Assembly (NCBI GenBank): GCA_040255445.1 | Contig: JBDZUZ010000138.1 | Coordinates: 1-10,401 of the forward strand | DNA from: JBDZUZ01 sp040255445 | Lineage (GTDB): Bacteria; Planctomycetota; Phycisphaerae; Phycisphaerales; UBA1924 | DNA length: 10,401 nt | Reading direction: 5' to 3' | Part shown: positions 1 through 5,468 of the stretch, piece by piece | How positions within the stretch are numbered: the stretch's first letter is position 1 | Layout: every line of letters begins with the position of its first letter | Notes under the pieces: model-generated | The model's input: the letters and a program-made list of their open reading frames with translations, nothing else | Database searches by the model: none | Told to the model about the DNA's origin: nothing | Program-made: the position numbers and the translations under genes

Positions 1-54
1 ACAGAGGCCGCATAAAACCACCCCCGTTGAGTCCGCCGTTCGTGGGCCACCTCA

Positions 55-78
55 GGCACAATGGCACAAAGGCACAAG
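55..78. repeat. Three tandem copies of an 8-bp unit, GGCACAAN
   Basis: GGCACAA occurs at 55-61, 63-69 and 71-77, exactly eight bases apart, with T, A or G as the eighth base. The array lies in the non-coding stretch left of the DedA gene. The local A content is high compared with the rest of the window. Short GGCACAA-type repeats may be dispersed in related genomes, but only this array is visible here. Confidence 0.75.
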
Positions 79-132
79 AAGGGGAGACTTTGGGGGGCAG
101 GGGTGTGGGTGTTATGGGGCGATTTGGGTGTC

Positions 133-147
133 GCCCTCTTCGAGGGC
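133..147. other. Small perfect hairpin, 6-bp stem
   Basis: GCCCTC (133-138) and GAGGGC (142-147) are exact reverse complements around a TTC loop. It is the most distal of three hairpins beyond the DedA stop codon. There is no following T-run on either strand, so it is not a classical intrinsic terminator. Confidence 0.5.
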
Positions 148-166
148 ATTGCGGGCGCGCGGCGTC

Positions 167-205
167 GTACCCCGGGCTTGGCCTTCGGCCTGCGCCCGGG
201 GCTAC
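167..205. repeat. Long palindromic hairpin element (REP-like)
   Basis: CCCCGGGC (170-177) pairs perfectly with GCCCGGGG (194-201). An inner GGCC (180-183) pairs with GGCC (187-190) around TTC. GTA (167-169) pairs with TAC (203-205), leaving C202 bulged. The result is a compact, very GC-rich hairpin 42 bp past the DedA stop codon. It resembles intergenic palindromic repeats found in many copies in high-GC genomes, but only one copy is in this window. It could also help stop transcription leaving DedA. Confidence 0.6.
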
Positions 206-224
206 GCGCTTGCGCCGCTCCGCG

Positions 225-242
225 GCTCAAAGGCAGTTGAGC
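225..242 (-). terminator. Hairpin just after the DedA stop, possible terminator
   Basis: GCTCAA (225-230) and TTGAGC (237-242) form a perfect 6-bp stem with a 6-nt loop. Transcribed leftward, it begins four bases after the DedA stop codon. No U-tract follows, so a role in termination or 3'-end protection is inferred from position only. Confidence 0.4.
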
Positions 243-246
243 GGCA

Positions 247-852
247 TCAATTGGTGGGATCGATGAGGCGGGTGGTGAGGCGGCGGCGGCGGTGGCGGCG
301 GTAGGTGCGGTAGGCCCAGATGATGGCGGCGGCGGAGGCGCCGATGATGAGGAGGGGGCCTTCGTAGCGTTCGGCCTCGTGGAGCCAGCGTTCGGCGGCG
401 GCGCCGAAGACGAAGCCGATGGTGGTGTAGGTTGCGGCCCAGAGGATGCACGCCGCGGCGTTGCAGGCGGTGAAGAGCGCGGGGCGGACACCGGAGATGC
501 CCAGCAGCAGCGGTGTGACGAGGCGTGTGCCGGGGATGAAGCGGAAGCCGAAGGCGAGGAGGTAGCGGGAGCGGTGGAGGAGCGGCTCGAGGCGCTCAGC
601 GCGGAGTTTGAGCTTGGGCCGTTTGGCGAGTTGGGCGCGGCCGGTGCGGCGGCCGAGCCAGAAGGCGATCTGGTCGTGCGCGATGGCCGCGGCGGCGCCG
701 ACGATGGCGATGAGGATGGGATCGAGGTAGCCGCGGCGGGCGGCGAAGCCGCCGAGGGTCATGGTGACCTCGCCCTCGATGAGGATGCCGAAGGCCACCA
801 TGAGGTAGCCGGCGTTCTGGGCGAGGGTTTCGAAGTCTGATACGGCGAGCAT
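247..852 (-). CDS. DedA/SNARE-associated family integral membrane protein
   Basis: This 201-residue protein belongs to the DedA family, inner-membrane proteins linked to lipid carrier translocation (undecaprenyl phosphate or phospholipid scrambling), membrane potential and envelope integrity. Visible family features are an acidic, glycine-rich first re-entrant segment (LIEGE, residues 24-28), AHDQ followed by FWLGRRTG (58-71), and the diagnostic FRFIPGTR (103-110) running into a hydrophobic LLLGISG segment. Two further hydrophobic stretches lie at about 125-152 and 164-180, and the C-terminus is arginine-rich (RRHRRRR), consistent with a cytoplasmic tail. Length is typical of the family. The ATG at 850-852 has no strong Shine-Dalgarno sequence. 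It lies 37 bp downstream of the FBPase stop codon on the same strand, so both are probably on one transcript. The exact substrate cannot be read from the sequence. Confidence 0.9.
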   Translation of the reverse strand: MLAVSDFETLAQNAGYLMVAFGILIEGEVTMTLGGFAARRGYLDPILIAIVGAAAAIAHDQIAFWLGRRTGRAQLAKRPKLKLRAERLEPLLHRSRYLLAFGFRFIPGTRLVTPLLLGISGVRPALFTACNAAACILWAATYTTIGFVFGAAAERWLHEAERYEGPLLIIGASAAAIIWAYRTYRRHRRRRLTTRLIDPTN

Positions 853-889
853 TGTGGAGGCGAGGGTGGTGCGTGATCAGCGTGGTTGA

Positions 890-2890
890 TCAGCCCTCGG
901 CGACTTCTCCTTCGTGGAAGGCCTCGACGAGGTCGTCGAGGTCGTGGATGGAGCGGCGGATCTGGTCGCCCTCCATGGTGTCGGCGACGGTGCGGGGCGT
1001 GCTGTGGGTGCGGATGGTCTGGATGGTGGGGACGATGTCGGCGCCGGCGGAGATGACCGCCTCGACGCTCGAGAATGGCGCGTGTTCGGCGAGTTCGATG
1101 CCGGTGGGTTTTAAGACGAGCGTGTAGCCGCGATCGCCGTAGGCCTCGCTGAAGGCGCCGTCGATGGTGATGGCGTTGCCGCCCTTCTTCACGGGTTTGT
1201 CGCCCTTCTCGACCTTGACGGGGACATGGCCGTTGACGATGAGGACATCATCGCCGCAGCCGAAAAGGCGGCCGGTGCGCTTGACGAAGTCGGCATCGTG
1301 GATGAGGTCGAAGTAGGGGTTCTTGACCTCCTTGTGCGTGGCTTTGTCGGCGAGGAAGTAGGTCTCGAAGGTGGCAAGTTTGTCCTTGCCGAAGAGGGGC
1401 GAGCGCGGGCCGCCCCACATGTACCAGAGCCAGTCGGCGTCCTGGTCGAGACCGAACCAGCGTTTGCGCATCACGCGGCGGACGACCGAGCCGAGGGCAT
1501 CGAAGAGTTCGCGGCCGGCGACCTCGCGGCCGTCGACGGTGAGGGAGAGGGGCTCGCCGGATTCGTCGACGGGGACGCAGCCGTGGAAGATGAGGACTTC
1601 ATCGCGGCGGGTCCACATGCCGCCGCGGCGGACGATCCACTCCATGTGGTTGCGGAGCTGCATCGAGCGTTGGAAGGACTCCTTGATGCGGTCGAGGCAG
1701 GCCTGCTCATCGGAGGAGTAGGCGTAGGGGTCGTTGGGGTCGATGGTGGGGAGGTGGGTGTCGAGGAGGGGGTGTTCGACGCCGTCGAGGGTGATGGTGC
1801 CCTTGTTGTAATCGATGCGGTGCAGGAGGCGGCGGTGCTCGAGGTTCCACTCGGGCCGCCGTTCGAGCATGCGGCCCTCGGCCTTGAACTGCATGATGGC
1901 GATGGCCTTCTGCATGCGGGCGACCATGTAGGGATCGCGGGGGCCGGTGCCCTTGGGGATGAAGCGTTCGACGGGGTCGTTCGCATAGACATCGCGGACG
2001 AGCTTCTCGAGGGGCGTGGTCATGATGCCGTAGCCCTCCTCGAGCTGCGCAGCGCGGCGGTAGCGGGCGCTGAAGCGGAGCGTGGTGAGGAGGCAGGGCT
2101 CGTGGCCGAGGTGGGCCCCGATCCAGATCATGTCGTGGTTGCCCCAGAGGAGGTTGACCTTGGGCTGGCGCATGAGGGTGTCGATGACGCGGTCGATGCG
2201 GGGTCCGCGGTCGCCCAGGTCGCCGGCGACGAGAATCTCCTCGGCGGCGAGGTTGCGGATGAGGCGAGATGCAGCGCGGACGGCGCCCCAGTCGCGGTCG
2301 TGCTGCGCGAGGCCCTTGATCATCTCGCCGATGTAGTCGGGCCGCTGGCCCGAGCCGAGCTCGACGAAGAGCTCGCGGTACATGGCGGGGAGGAGCTTTT
2401 CGAAGTACTCGCGGCGGTAGGTCTTGCGGAGTTCGCGGACGATCTCGAACTGGAGCATGAGGGTGCGCTGGACCCAGGCGATGCGGTCGCCGCCGGCGAC
2501 GATATCGCGCGAGAAGCGGTTGATGCCCTCGCGGGGGTAGTAGAGGATCGCGAGGAATTGCTGGGTGTCTTCGGCGGAGAGGCGGCCTTTGACGGTGCGC
2601 TCGACGAGGGTTCGGAGAGCGCCCGAGGCGTTGTTGATGACGTGGCGGAGTTTGGTGTCCTCGCCGTGGACATCGGACATGACGTGGACGACGCCGGCGG
2701 GGAGTGTGAGGCGGGCGCGGAGGGCGGCGGCCTCGGCGATGGCGGCATCGGCGGTGGGGTACTGGTTGGCGAGGGCGCGGAGGAGGGCGATGCGTGCGGG
2801 GTCGGCCGCGGCGAGGGGGGCGGAGCGGCTGGTCTTGTGCGTGGGGACGGGGGTGGTGGGGGTGGGGGTGGTCGAGGCGGGGCGTGTCAT
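890..2890 (-). CDS. fbp: Class III fructose-1,6-bisphosphatase
   Basis: This 666-residue protein hydrolyses fructose 1,6-bisphosphate to fructose 6-phosphate, the committed gluconeogenic step, in the cytoplasm. It is of the Bacillus-type class III, a calcineurin-like metallophosphatase fold unrelated to the common class I and II enzymes. Metal-site motifs appear in order: SDVHGE (72-77), GDLGDRG (223-229), GNHD (250-253), FHGCVP (435-440) and NGHVP (553-557), then GGNAITIDG (570-578) and EAYGDRGYTL (582-591). Length matches the class. The first 30 residues are rich in Pro, Thr and Ala and look disordered. The ATG at 2888-2890 is preceded by only a poor GGCGG, which lies inside a hairpin (see 2892-2909). 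No other in-frame start is obvious. DedA follows 37 bp downstream. Class assignment is firm; allosteric control is unknown. Confidence 0.95.
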   Translation of the reverse strand: MTRPASTTPTPTTPVPTHKTSRSAPLAAADPARIALLRALANQYPTADAAIAEAAALRARLTLPAGVVHVMSDVHGEDTKLRHVINNASGALRTLVERTVKGRLSAEDTQQFLAILYYPREGINRFSRDIVAGGDRIAWVQRTLMLQFEIVRELRKTYRREYFEKLLPAMYRELFVELGSGQRPDYIGEMIKGLAQHDRDWGAVRAASRLIRNLAAEEILVAGDLGDRGPRIDRVIDTLMRQPKVNLLWGNHDMIWIGAHLGHEPCLLTTLRFSARYRRAAQLEEGYGIMTTPLEKLVRDVYANDPVERFIPKGTGPRDPYMVARMQKAIAIMQFKAEGRMLERRPEWNLEHRRLLHRIDYNKGTITLDGVEHPLLDTHLPTIDPNDPYAYSSDEQACLDRIKESFQRSMQLRNHMEWIVRRGGMWTRRDEVLIFHGCVPVDESGEPLSLTVDGREVAGRELFDALGSVVRRVMRKRWFGLDQDADWLWYMWGGPRSPLFGKDKLATFETYFLADKATHKEVKNPYFDLIHDADFVKRTGRLFGCGDDVLIVNGHVPVKVEKGDKPVKKGGNAITIDGAFSEAYGDRGYTLVLKPTGIELAEHAPFSSVEAVISAGADIVPTIQTIRTHSTPRTVADTMEGDQIRRSIHDLDDLVEAFHEGEVAEG

Positions 2891-2891
2891 G

Positions 2892-2909
2892 CCGCCAGTG
2901 TAGTGGCGG
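2892..2909 (-). promoter_or_regulatory. Hairpin ending one base before the FBPase start codon
   Basis: CCGCCA (2892-2897) and TGGCGG (2904-2909) are perfect reverse complements with a 6-nt loop. In the FBPase mRNA the 3' arm UGGCGG is the only Shine-Dalgarno-like stretch and sits one base from AUG, so the stem would mask it. A translational role is inferred. Confidence 0.5.
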
Positions 2910-2925
2910 TGTGTGTGCGCGCGAA

Positions 2926-2964
2926 AGCGGCGGTCACTCCCTCAACCAAGGATTGACCGCCGCT
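2926..2964. promoter_or_regulatory. Perfect 11-bp inverted repeat in the divergent intergenic region
   Basis: AGCGGCGGTCA (2926-2936) is the exact reverse complement of TGACCGCCGCT (2954-2964), with a 17-nt spacer. Within the spacer TCC (2938-2940) can pair with GGA (2950-2952), lengthening the stem. It lies 36 bp upstream of the FBPase start and 159 bp upstream of the DUF2959 start. It could be an RNA hairpin in the FBPase leader or a protein-binding site between the divergent genes. Confidence 0.65.
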
Positions 2965-3041
2965 GTGTGCGTGCCGCGGACCGCCGAAGGACCGCGCCGC
3001 GTTTGCTTGTGCACGCGGGTGTTCGCCGCGTACATGGAGAG

Positions 3042-3093
3042 TCTACCACGAAATCGGCGTGCGGCGAGTGGTGCTGGAGCGCCGTGTGGTAGA
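3042..3093 (+). promoter_or_regulatory. Two-part stem in the DUF2959 leader
   Basis: TCTACCAC (3042-3049) pairs perfectly with GTGGTAGA (3086-3093). Inside it CGGCGT (3055-3060) pairs with GCGCCG (3079-3084) through five Watson-Crick pairs and one G-T pair, across an asymmetric internal loop. The structure ends 17 bases before the Shine-Dalgarno sequence of the DUF2959 gene. A leader RNA structure is likely if transcription starts upstream of 3042. Confidence 0.45.
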
Positions 3094-3110
3094 TTGTCGG
3101 TTGTCTAATT

Positions 3111-3116
3111 GGAGGA
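3111..3116 (+). promoter_or_regulatory. Ribosome binding site that decides the DUF2959 start
   Basis: GGAGGA at 3111-3116 directly abuts an ATG at 3117 but stands seven bases (counting from GGAGG) before the in-frame ATG at 3123. The second spacing is the usual one, so 3123 is taken as the start. Confidence 0.75.
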
Positions 3117-3122
3117 ATGCTC

Positions 3123-3797
3123 ATGCATGGGATACGGGTCGTGCGGGTTGTCGGCGTGTGTGTGATCGGCGCGATGATGGTGGGTGCGGTGAGCGGTTGC
3201 TCATCGACGGGGATCGCGATCCGCGAGAAGCTGGGGTACGCGAAGCGCGAGCAGCTGGTGAACCGCGTGGAGGATGCGCGGGACAGCCAGGAGGAGGCGA
3301 AGGAGCAGTTTGCCTCGGCGCTGGATGAGTTTCTCGCGGTGACGCGTGCGGATGGGGGTGAGCTCGAGAAGCGGTATCGGACAGCGCAGAAGTCGTACGA
3401 GCGGAGCGAGGATCGGGCGGAGGAGGTGCGGGACCGGATTCGCGATGTGGAGCGGGTGGCGGGGGCGCTGTTCGAGGAGTGGGAGGACGAGCTGGATGAG
3501 TACAGCAGTGATTCGCTGCGGCGGCGGAGCGAGCGGACGCTCAAGGAGACGCGGGGGCAGTACGACCGGCTGATCGGGGTGATGCGTGAGGCGGCGGGGA
3601 AGATGGACCCGGTGCTGGCCGCGCTCAAGGACCAGGTGCTGTTTCTCAAGCACAATCTCAATGCGCGGGCGATCGCATCGCTGGGGGAGACGACGCGGGA
3701 ATTGGAGACGGATGTGGCGGCGTTGATCCGGGAGATGGAGGCATCGATCCGGGAGGCGGACAGTTTTATCGAACAGCTGAGGCGGGAGGAGGAGTAG
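3123..3797 (+). CDS. DUF2959-family coiled-coil lipoprotein
   Basis: The product is 224 residues. The N-terminus (HGIRVVRVVG, then a hydrophobic core) ends in a lipobox VSGC with Cys26 as the lipidation site, so the mature protein should be membrane-anchored and face the periplasm. The remainder is almost wholly charged helix with long runs of Glu, Arg and Lys. The segment KREQLVNRVEDARDSQEEAK, about ten residues after the lipid Cys, matches the start of the DUF2959 domain, whose function is unknown. Heptad-like spacing continues to the C-terminal RREEE, suggesting an extended coiled coil or helical bundle. The ATG at 3123 is preferred over 3117 because of ribosome-binding-site spacing. It is followed on the same strand, after 114 bp, by another lipoprotein gene, so the two may be co-expressed. 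Family assignment is good; a structural envelope role is a guess. Confidence 0.85.
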   Translation: MHGIRVVRVVGVCVIGAMMVGAVSGCSSTGIAIREKLGYAKREQLVNRVEDARDSQEEAKEQFASALDEFLAVTRADGGELEKRYRTAQKSYERSEDRAEEVRDRIRDVERVAGALFEEWEDELDEYSSDSLRRRSERTLKETRGQYDRLIGVMREAAGKMDPVLAALKDQVLFLKHNLNARAIASLGETTRELETDVAALIREMEASIREADSFIEQLRREEE

Positions 3798-3911
3798 GGG
3801 TGGTGGCGGGCGGGGCCGCAACCGTGGGGTGGGGTTTCCGTAGACTTTGGCGGTGTGTGGCGGAGGCGGGGTGAGGCTTGGGCGGGGGGCACGGGTGCGA
3901 GGGCGATCGAG

Positions 3912-4910
3912 ATGGTGGTGAAGAGCGGGATCGTTCTGGTAGGTGTCGCTGCTGTGGCGGTTCTGATGGCCGCGTGCGCGGGTGAAGGGGAAGGGGCGGG
4001 TACGGAACGGGCGGATGTGCGGCGGGGTGGTGCGAGCGAGGTGACGCCGGCGGAGGCGCTCGCAGCGGCGGCGCCGCCGCGCGTGACGATCCACAATCTG
4101 GTTGATGTGATCCCGGGGCTGACGAGCGGGACGATGCCGGAGGGAGAGGGGGACTTTGCGGAGCTCGCGCAGCGCGGCTTTGCCACGATCATCTCGGTGG
4201 ATGGTGCGACGCCGGATGTTGAGACGGCGGCGAAGCACGGGCTGCGGTATGTGCATCTGCCGATCGGGTACCACGGGATGGAGAAGGCGCGGCAGCTGGA
4301 GCTGGCGCGGGCGGTGCGGGATCTGCCCGGGCCGATCTATCTGCACTGCCATCACGGGAAGCACCGGGGGCCGGCCGCGGCGGTGACGGCGGCGGTGCTG
4401 CTGGATGAGTTGACGCCCGAGGAGGCGGTGGCGGTGATGAAGAAGGCGGGAACATCGCCGCACTACAAGGGGCTGTACGCGTGTGCGGAGCGGGCGGCGC
4501 CGGTGAGCATGGGGGTCATCGACAGCGCGGATGGGAGTTTCCCGGCGGTGGCGCCCATGCCGGGGTTCATCAGCGCGATGGCGGAGACGCAGCTGATCTA
4601 TGAGCGGCTGAAGGAGATCGAGGCGGCGGGGTGGACGGTGCCGGCGCACCATCCGGACCTGGTGCCGGTGGCGGAAGCGGGGCGGATGGAGAACCTGGTG
4701 CGGGCGATGCTGGATGATCCGGAGACGAGGAAGCATCCGGAGGACTTCGCCGCGATGATGGTGGCGTCGCTGGAGGCGGCGCAGGCGATGGAGGATGCGC
4801 TGGCGGCGCAGGCGCCGAGGGACGAGCTCTCAGCGCGGTTGAAGGCGCTGGATGTGTCGTGCAAGGACTGTCACCTTGCGTACCGGGACAACCGACCGAT
4901 GGGTGAGTGA
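3912..4910 (+). CDS. Lipoprotein fusing a dual-specificity-type phosphatase to a C-terminal cytochrome c'-like domain
   Basis: The product is 332 residues. A signal peptide ends in LMAAC, with Cys22 as the likely lipidation site. Residues about 55-200 form a cysteine-phosphatase domain with the CX5R loop HCHHGKHRG, catalytic Cys146 and Arg152. It is preceded by strand GFATIISVDG and LRYVHLPIG, as in DSP and DUF442/Blh-like phosphatases. Residues about 210-332 are helical and end in CKDCHLAYR, with heme-type Cys317, Cys320 and His321 twelve residues from the C-terminus. This is the position and sequence pattern (CXXCHXXYR) of cytochrome c'. Export as a lipoprotein agrees with periplasmic c-heme attachment. 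The start at 3912 is chosen because GAGGG lies eight bases upstream and a clean signal peptide follows; a GTG at 3855 would add 19 unlikely residues. Substrate and heme content are not shown by the sequence. Confidence 0.8.
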   Translation: MVVKSGIVLVGVAAVAVLMAACAGEGEGAGTERADVRRGGASEVTPAEALAAAAPPRVTIHNLVDVIPGLTSGTMPEGEGDFAELAQRGFATIISVDGATPDVETAAKHGLRYVHLPIGYHGMEKARQLELARAVRDLPGPIYLHCHHGKHRGPAAAVTAAVLLDELTPEEAVAVMKKAGTSPHYKGLYACAERAAPVSMGVIDSADGSFPAVAPMPGFISAMAETQLIYERLKEIEAAGWTVPAHHPDLVPVAEAGRMENLVRAMLDDPETRKHPEDFAAMMVASLEAAQAMEDALAAQAPRDELSARLKALDVSCKDCHLAYRDNRPMGE

Positions 4911-4952
4911 GCAGCCTGCGGCGAGATGGGCTCCGAAGGTGGCGGCGGAGAT

Positions 4953-4978
4953 GGGTGGCGGGCGAGATGCCGCGACCC
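4953..4978. terminator. Imperfect stem between convergent genes, possible terminator
   Basis: GGGTGGCGG (4953-4961) pairs with CCGCGACCC (4970-4978) at eight of nine positions, around an 8-nt loop. It lies between the stop codons of two convergent genes, where a bidirectional terminator is expected. There is no T-tract on either side, so this rests mainly on position. Confidence 0.35.
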
Positions 4979-4985
4979 GGTCTGC

Positions 4986-5375
4986 TTAGCCGGTCTTCTG
5001 GGGGCTCTGCGCAGGAGCCGCGGCACGGTCGACGCCGGCGAGGCTTGCGAGCCCCTTGGAGAGCATCGCGATGGCCTTCGAAGCGCGGGCGTGATTGGCC
5101 TCATCGCCATCGGAGCCCGCGGCCGAGTGGAGCTCGCTGATCGCCTTCATGCAGCGGCAGGCCTGGCACTCGGGCGCGGACTCGGCCTTGAAACTGGGGG
5201 CGAAGCAGACGGAGAGGGAGAGGTTGTGCTTCTGAGCGAGCTTCTCGACCATCTCGAAGCAGCGGCCGCAGAGGTCGGCGACGCGTTTGGCTTCGGGCGG
5301 CCAGGCGGCGTGATCGAGGTCCTCGAGGAGTTCGATGAGGTGGGCAGCGCGTTCGCGTTCCGACTCGGTGACCAT
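4986..5375 (-). CDS. Small six-cysteine helical protein of unknown function
   Basis: The product is 129 residues and I do not recognise the family. It is predicted mostly helical, with an acidic first helix (ESERERAAHLIELLEDLDHAAW) and no signal peptide or membrane segment. Six cysteines stand out: Cys36 and Cys39 (LCGRC), Cys57, then Cys70, Cys73 and Cys75 (ECQACRC). The paired CXXC spacing suggests a zinc, copper or iron-sulfur site. Histidines at 22, 50, 83 and 95 could contribute. The C-terminal tail is rich in Ala, Pro and Gln. The ATG at 5373-5375 is chosen because GGGAGG (5383-5388) lies seven bases upstream; an open frame back to 5465 adds 30 residues with no family sense. It is the last gene of the minus-strand series, 93 bp after the GH17 gene and convergent with the phosphatase/cytochrome gene. 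It is probably real, given the strong ribosome binding site. Confidence 0.65.
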   Translation of the reverse strand: MVTESERERAAHLIELLEDLDHAAWPPEAKRVADLCGRCFEMVEKLAQKHNLSLSVCFAPSFKAESAPECQACRCMKAISELHSAAGSDGDEANHARASKAIAMLSKGLASLAGVDRAAAPAQSPQKTG

Positions 5376-5382
5376 GTCAAAG

Positions 5383-5388
5383 CCTCCC
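5383..5388 (-). promoter_or_regulatory. Strong ribosome binding site fixing the start of the six-cysteine gene
   Basis: On the minus strand GGGAGG is followed by seven bases and then ATG at 5375. It is the best Shine-Dalgarno match among the minus-strand genes here. It sits one base after the end of the 5390-5419 hairpin. Confidence 0.75.
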
Positions 5389-5389
5389 G

Positions 5390-5419
5390 CTGTTGCCGCG
5401 GCGGTGTCGCCGCCAACAG
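5390..5419 (-). promoter_or_regulatory. 12-bp hairpin abutting the ribosome binding site of the six-cysteine gene
   Basis: CTGTTG (5390-5395) pairs with CAACAG (5414-5419), and GCGGCG (5398-5403) pairs with CGCCGC (5408-5413) around a GTGT loop. Only a 2-nt bulge (C5396, C5397) interrupts twelve Watson-Crick pairs. In the minus-strand transcript it lies between the GH17 stop and the next gene's Shine-Dalgarno sequence. It could be a processing or stability element, a regulated leader, or a U-less terminator for GH17. Confidence 0.65.
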
Positions 5420-5468
5420 GAAGCATCGTACCGAAACGGTGGCGGCGTGAGCCCGGGGCTCGCACCGA

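Noticed and set aside
1..246. A protein-coding gene in the left non-coding stretch
   Set aside because: The one open frame there (27-266) runs through three hairpins and a tandem repeat, has no ribosome binding site and matches no family pattern.
874..892. TGATCA repeated at 874-879 and 887-892 as a terminator of the FBPase gene
   Set aside because: It has a 6-bp stem only, overlaps the FBPase stop codon and has no T-tract; the two sites are also simple direct repeats.
1226..2956. A 576-codon open frame on the plus strand opposite the FBPase gene
   Set aside because: Its translation is a low-complexity run of Gly, Ala, Val, Asp and Glu, as expected antisense to a GC-rich gene. The opposite strand carries every FBPase motif.
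3007..3036. TTGTGC and TACATG 18 bp apart as a sigma-70 promoter for DUF2959
   Set aside because: Only three of six bases match consensus in each box, which is not above chance in this sequence.
3855..3911. GTG at 3855 as the start of the phosphatase/cytochrome gene
   Set aside because: The extra residues are Arg/Gly-rich and would precede a perfectly formed lipoprotein signal; the ATG at 3912 has GAGGG eight bases upstream.
3201..4736. A 511-codon minus-strand frame opposite the two lipoprotein genes
   Set aside because: It is dominated by Arg, His, Pro and Leu, and the plus strand has two coherent lipoproteins with ribosome binding sites and family motifs.
5376..5465. Upstream extension of the six-cysteine gene to 5465
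   Set aside because: It would run through the 5390-5419 hairpin and past a strong GGGAGG with correct spacing to the ATG at 5375.
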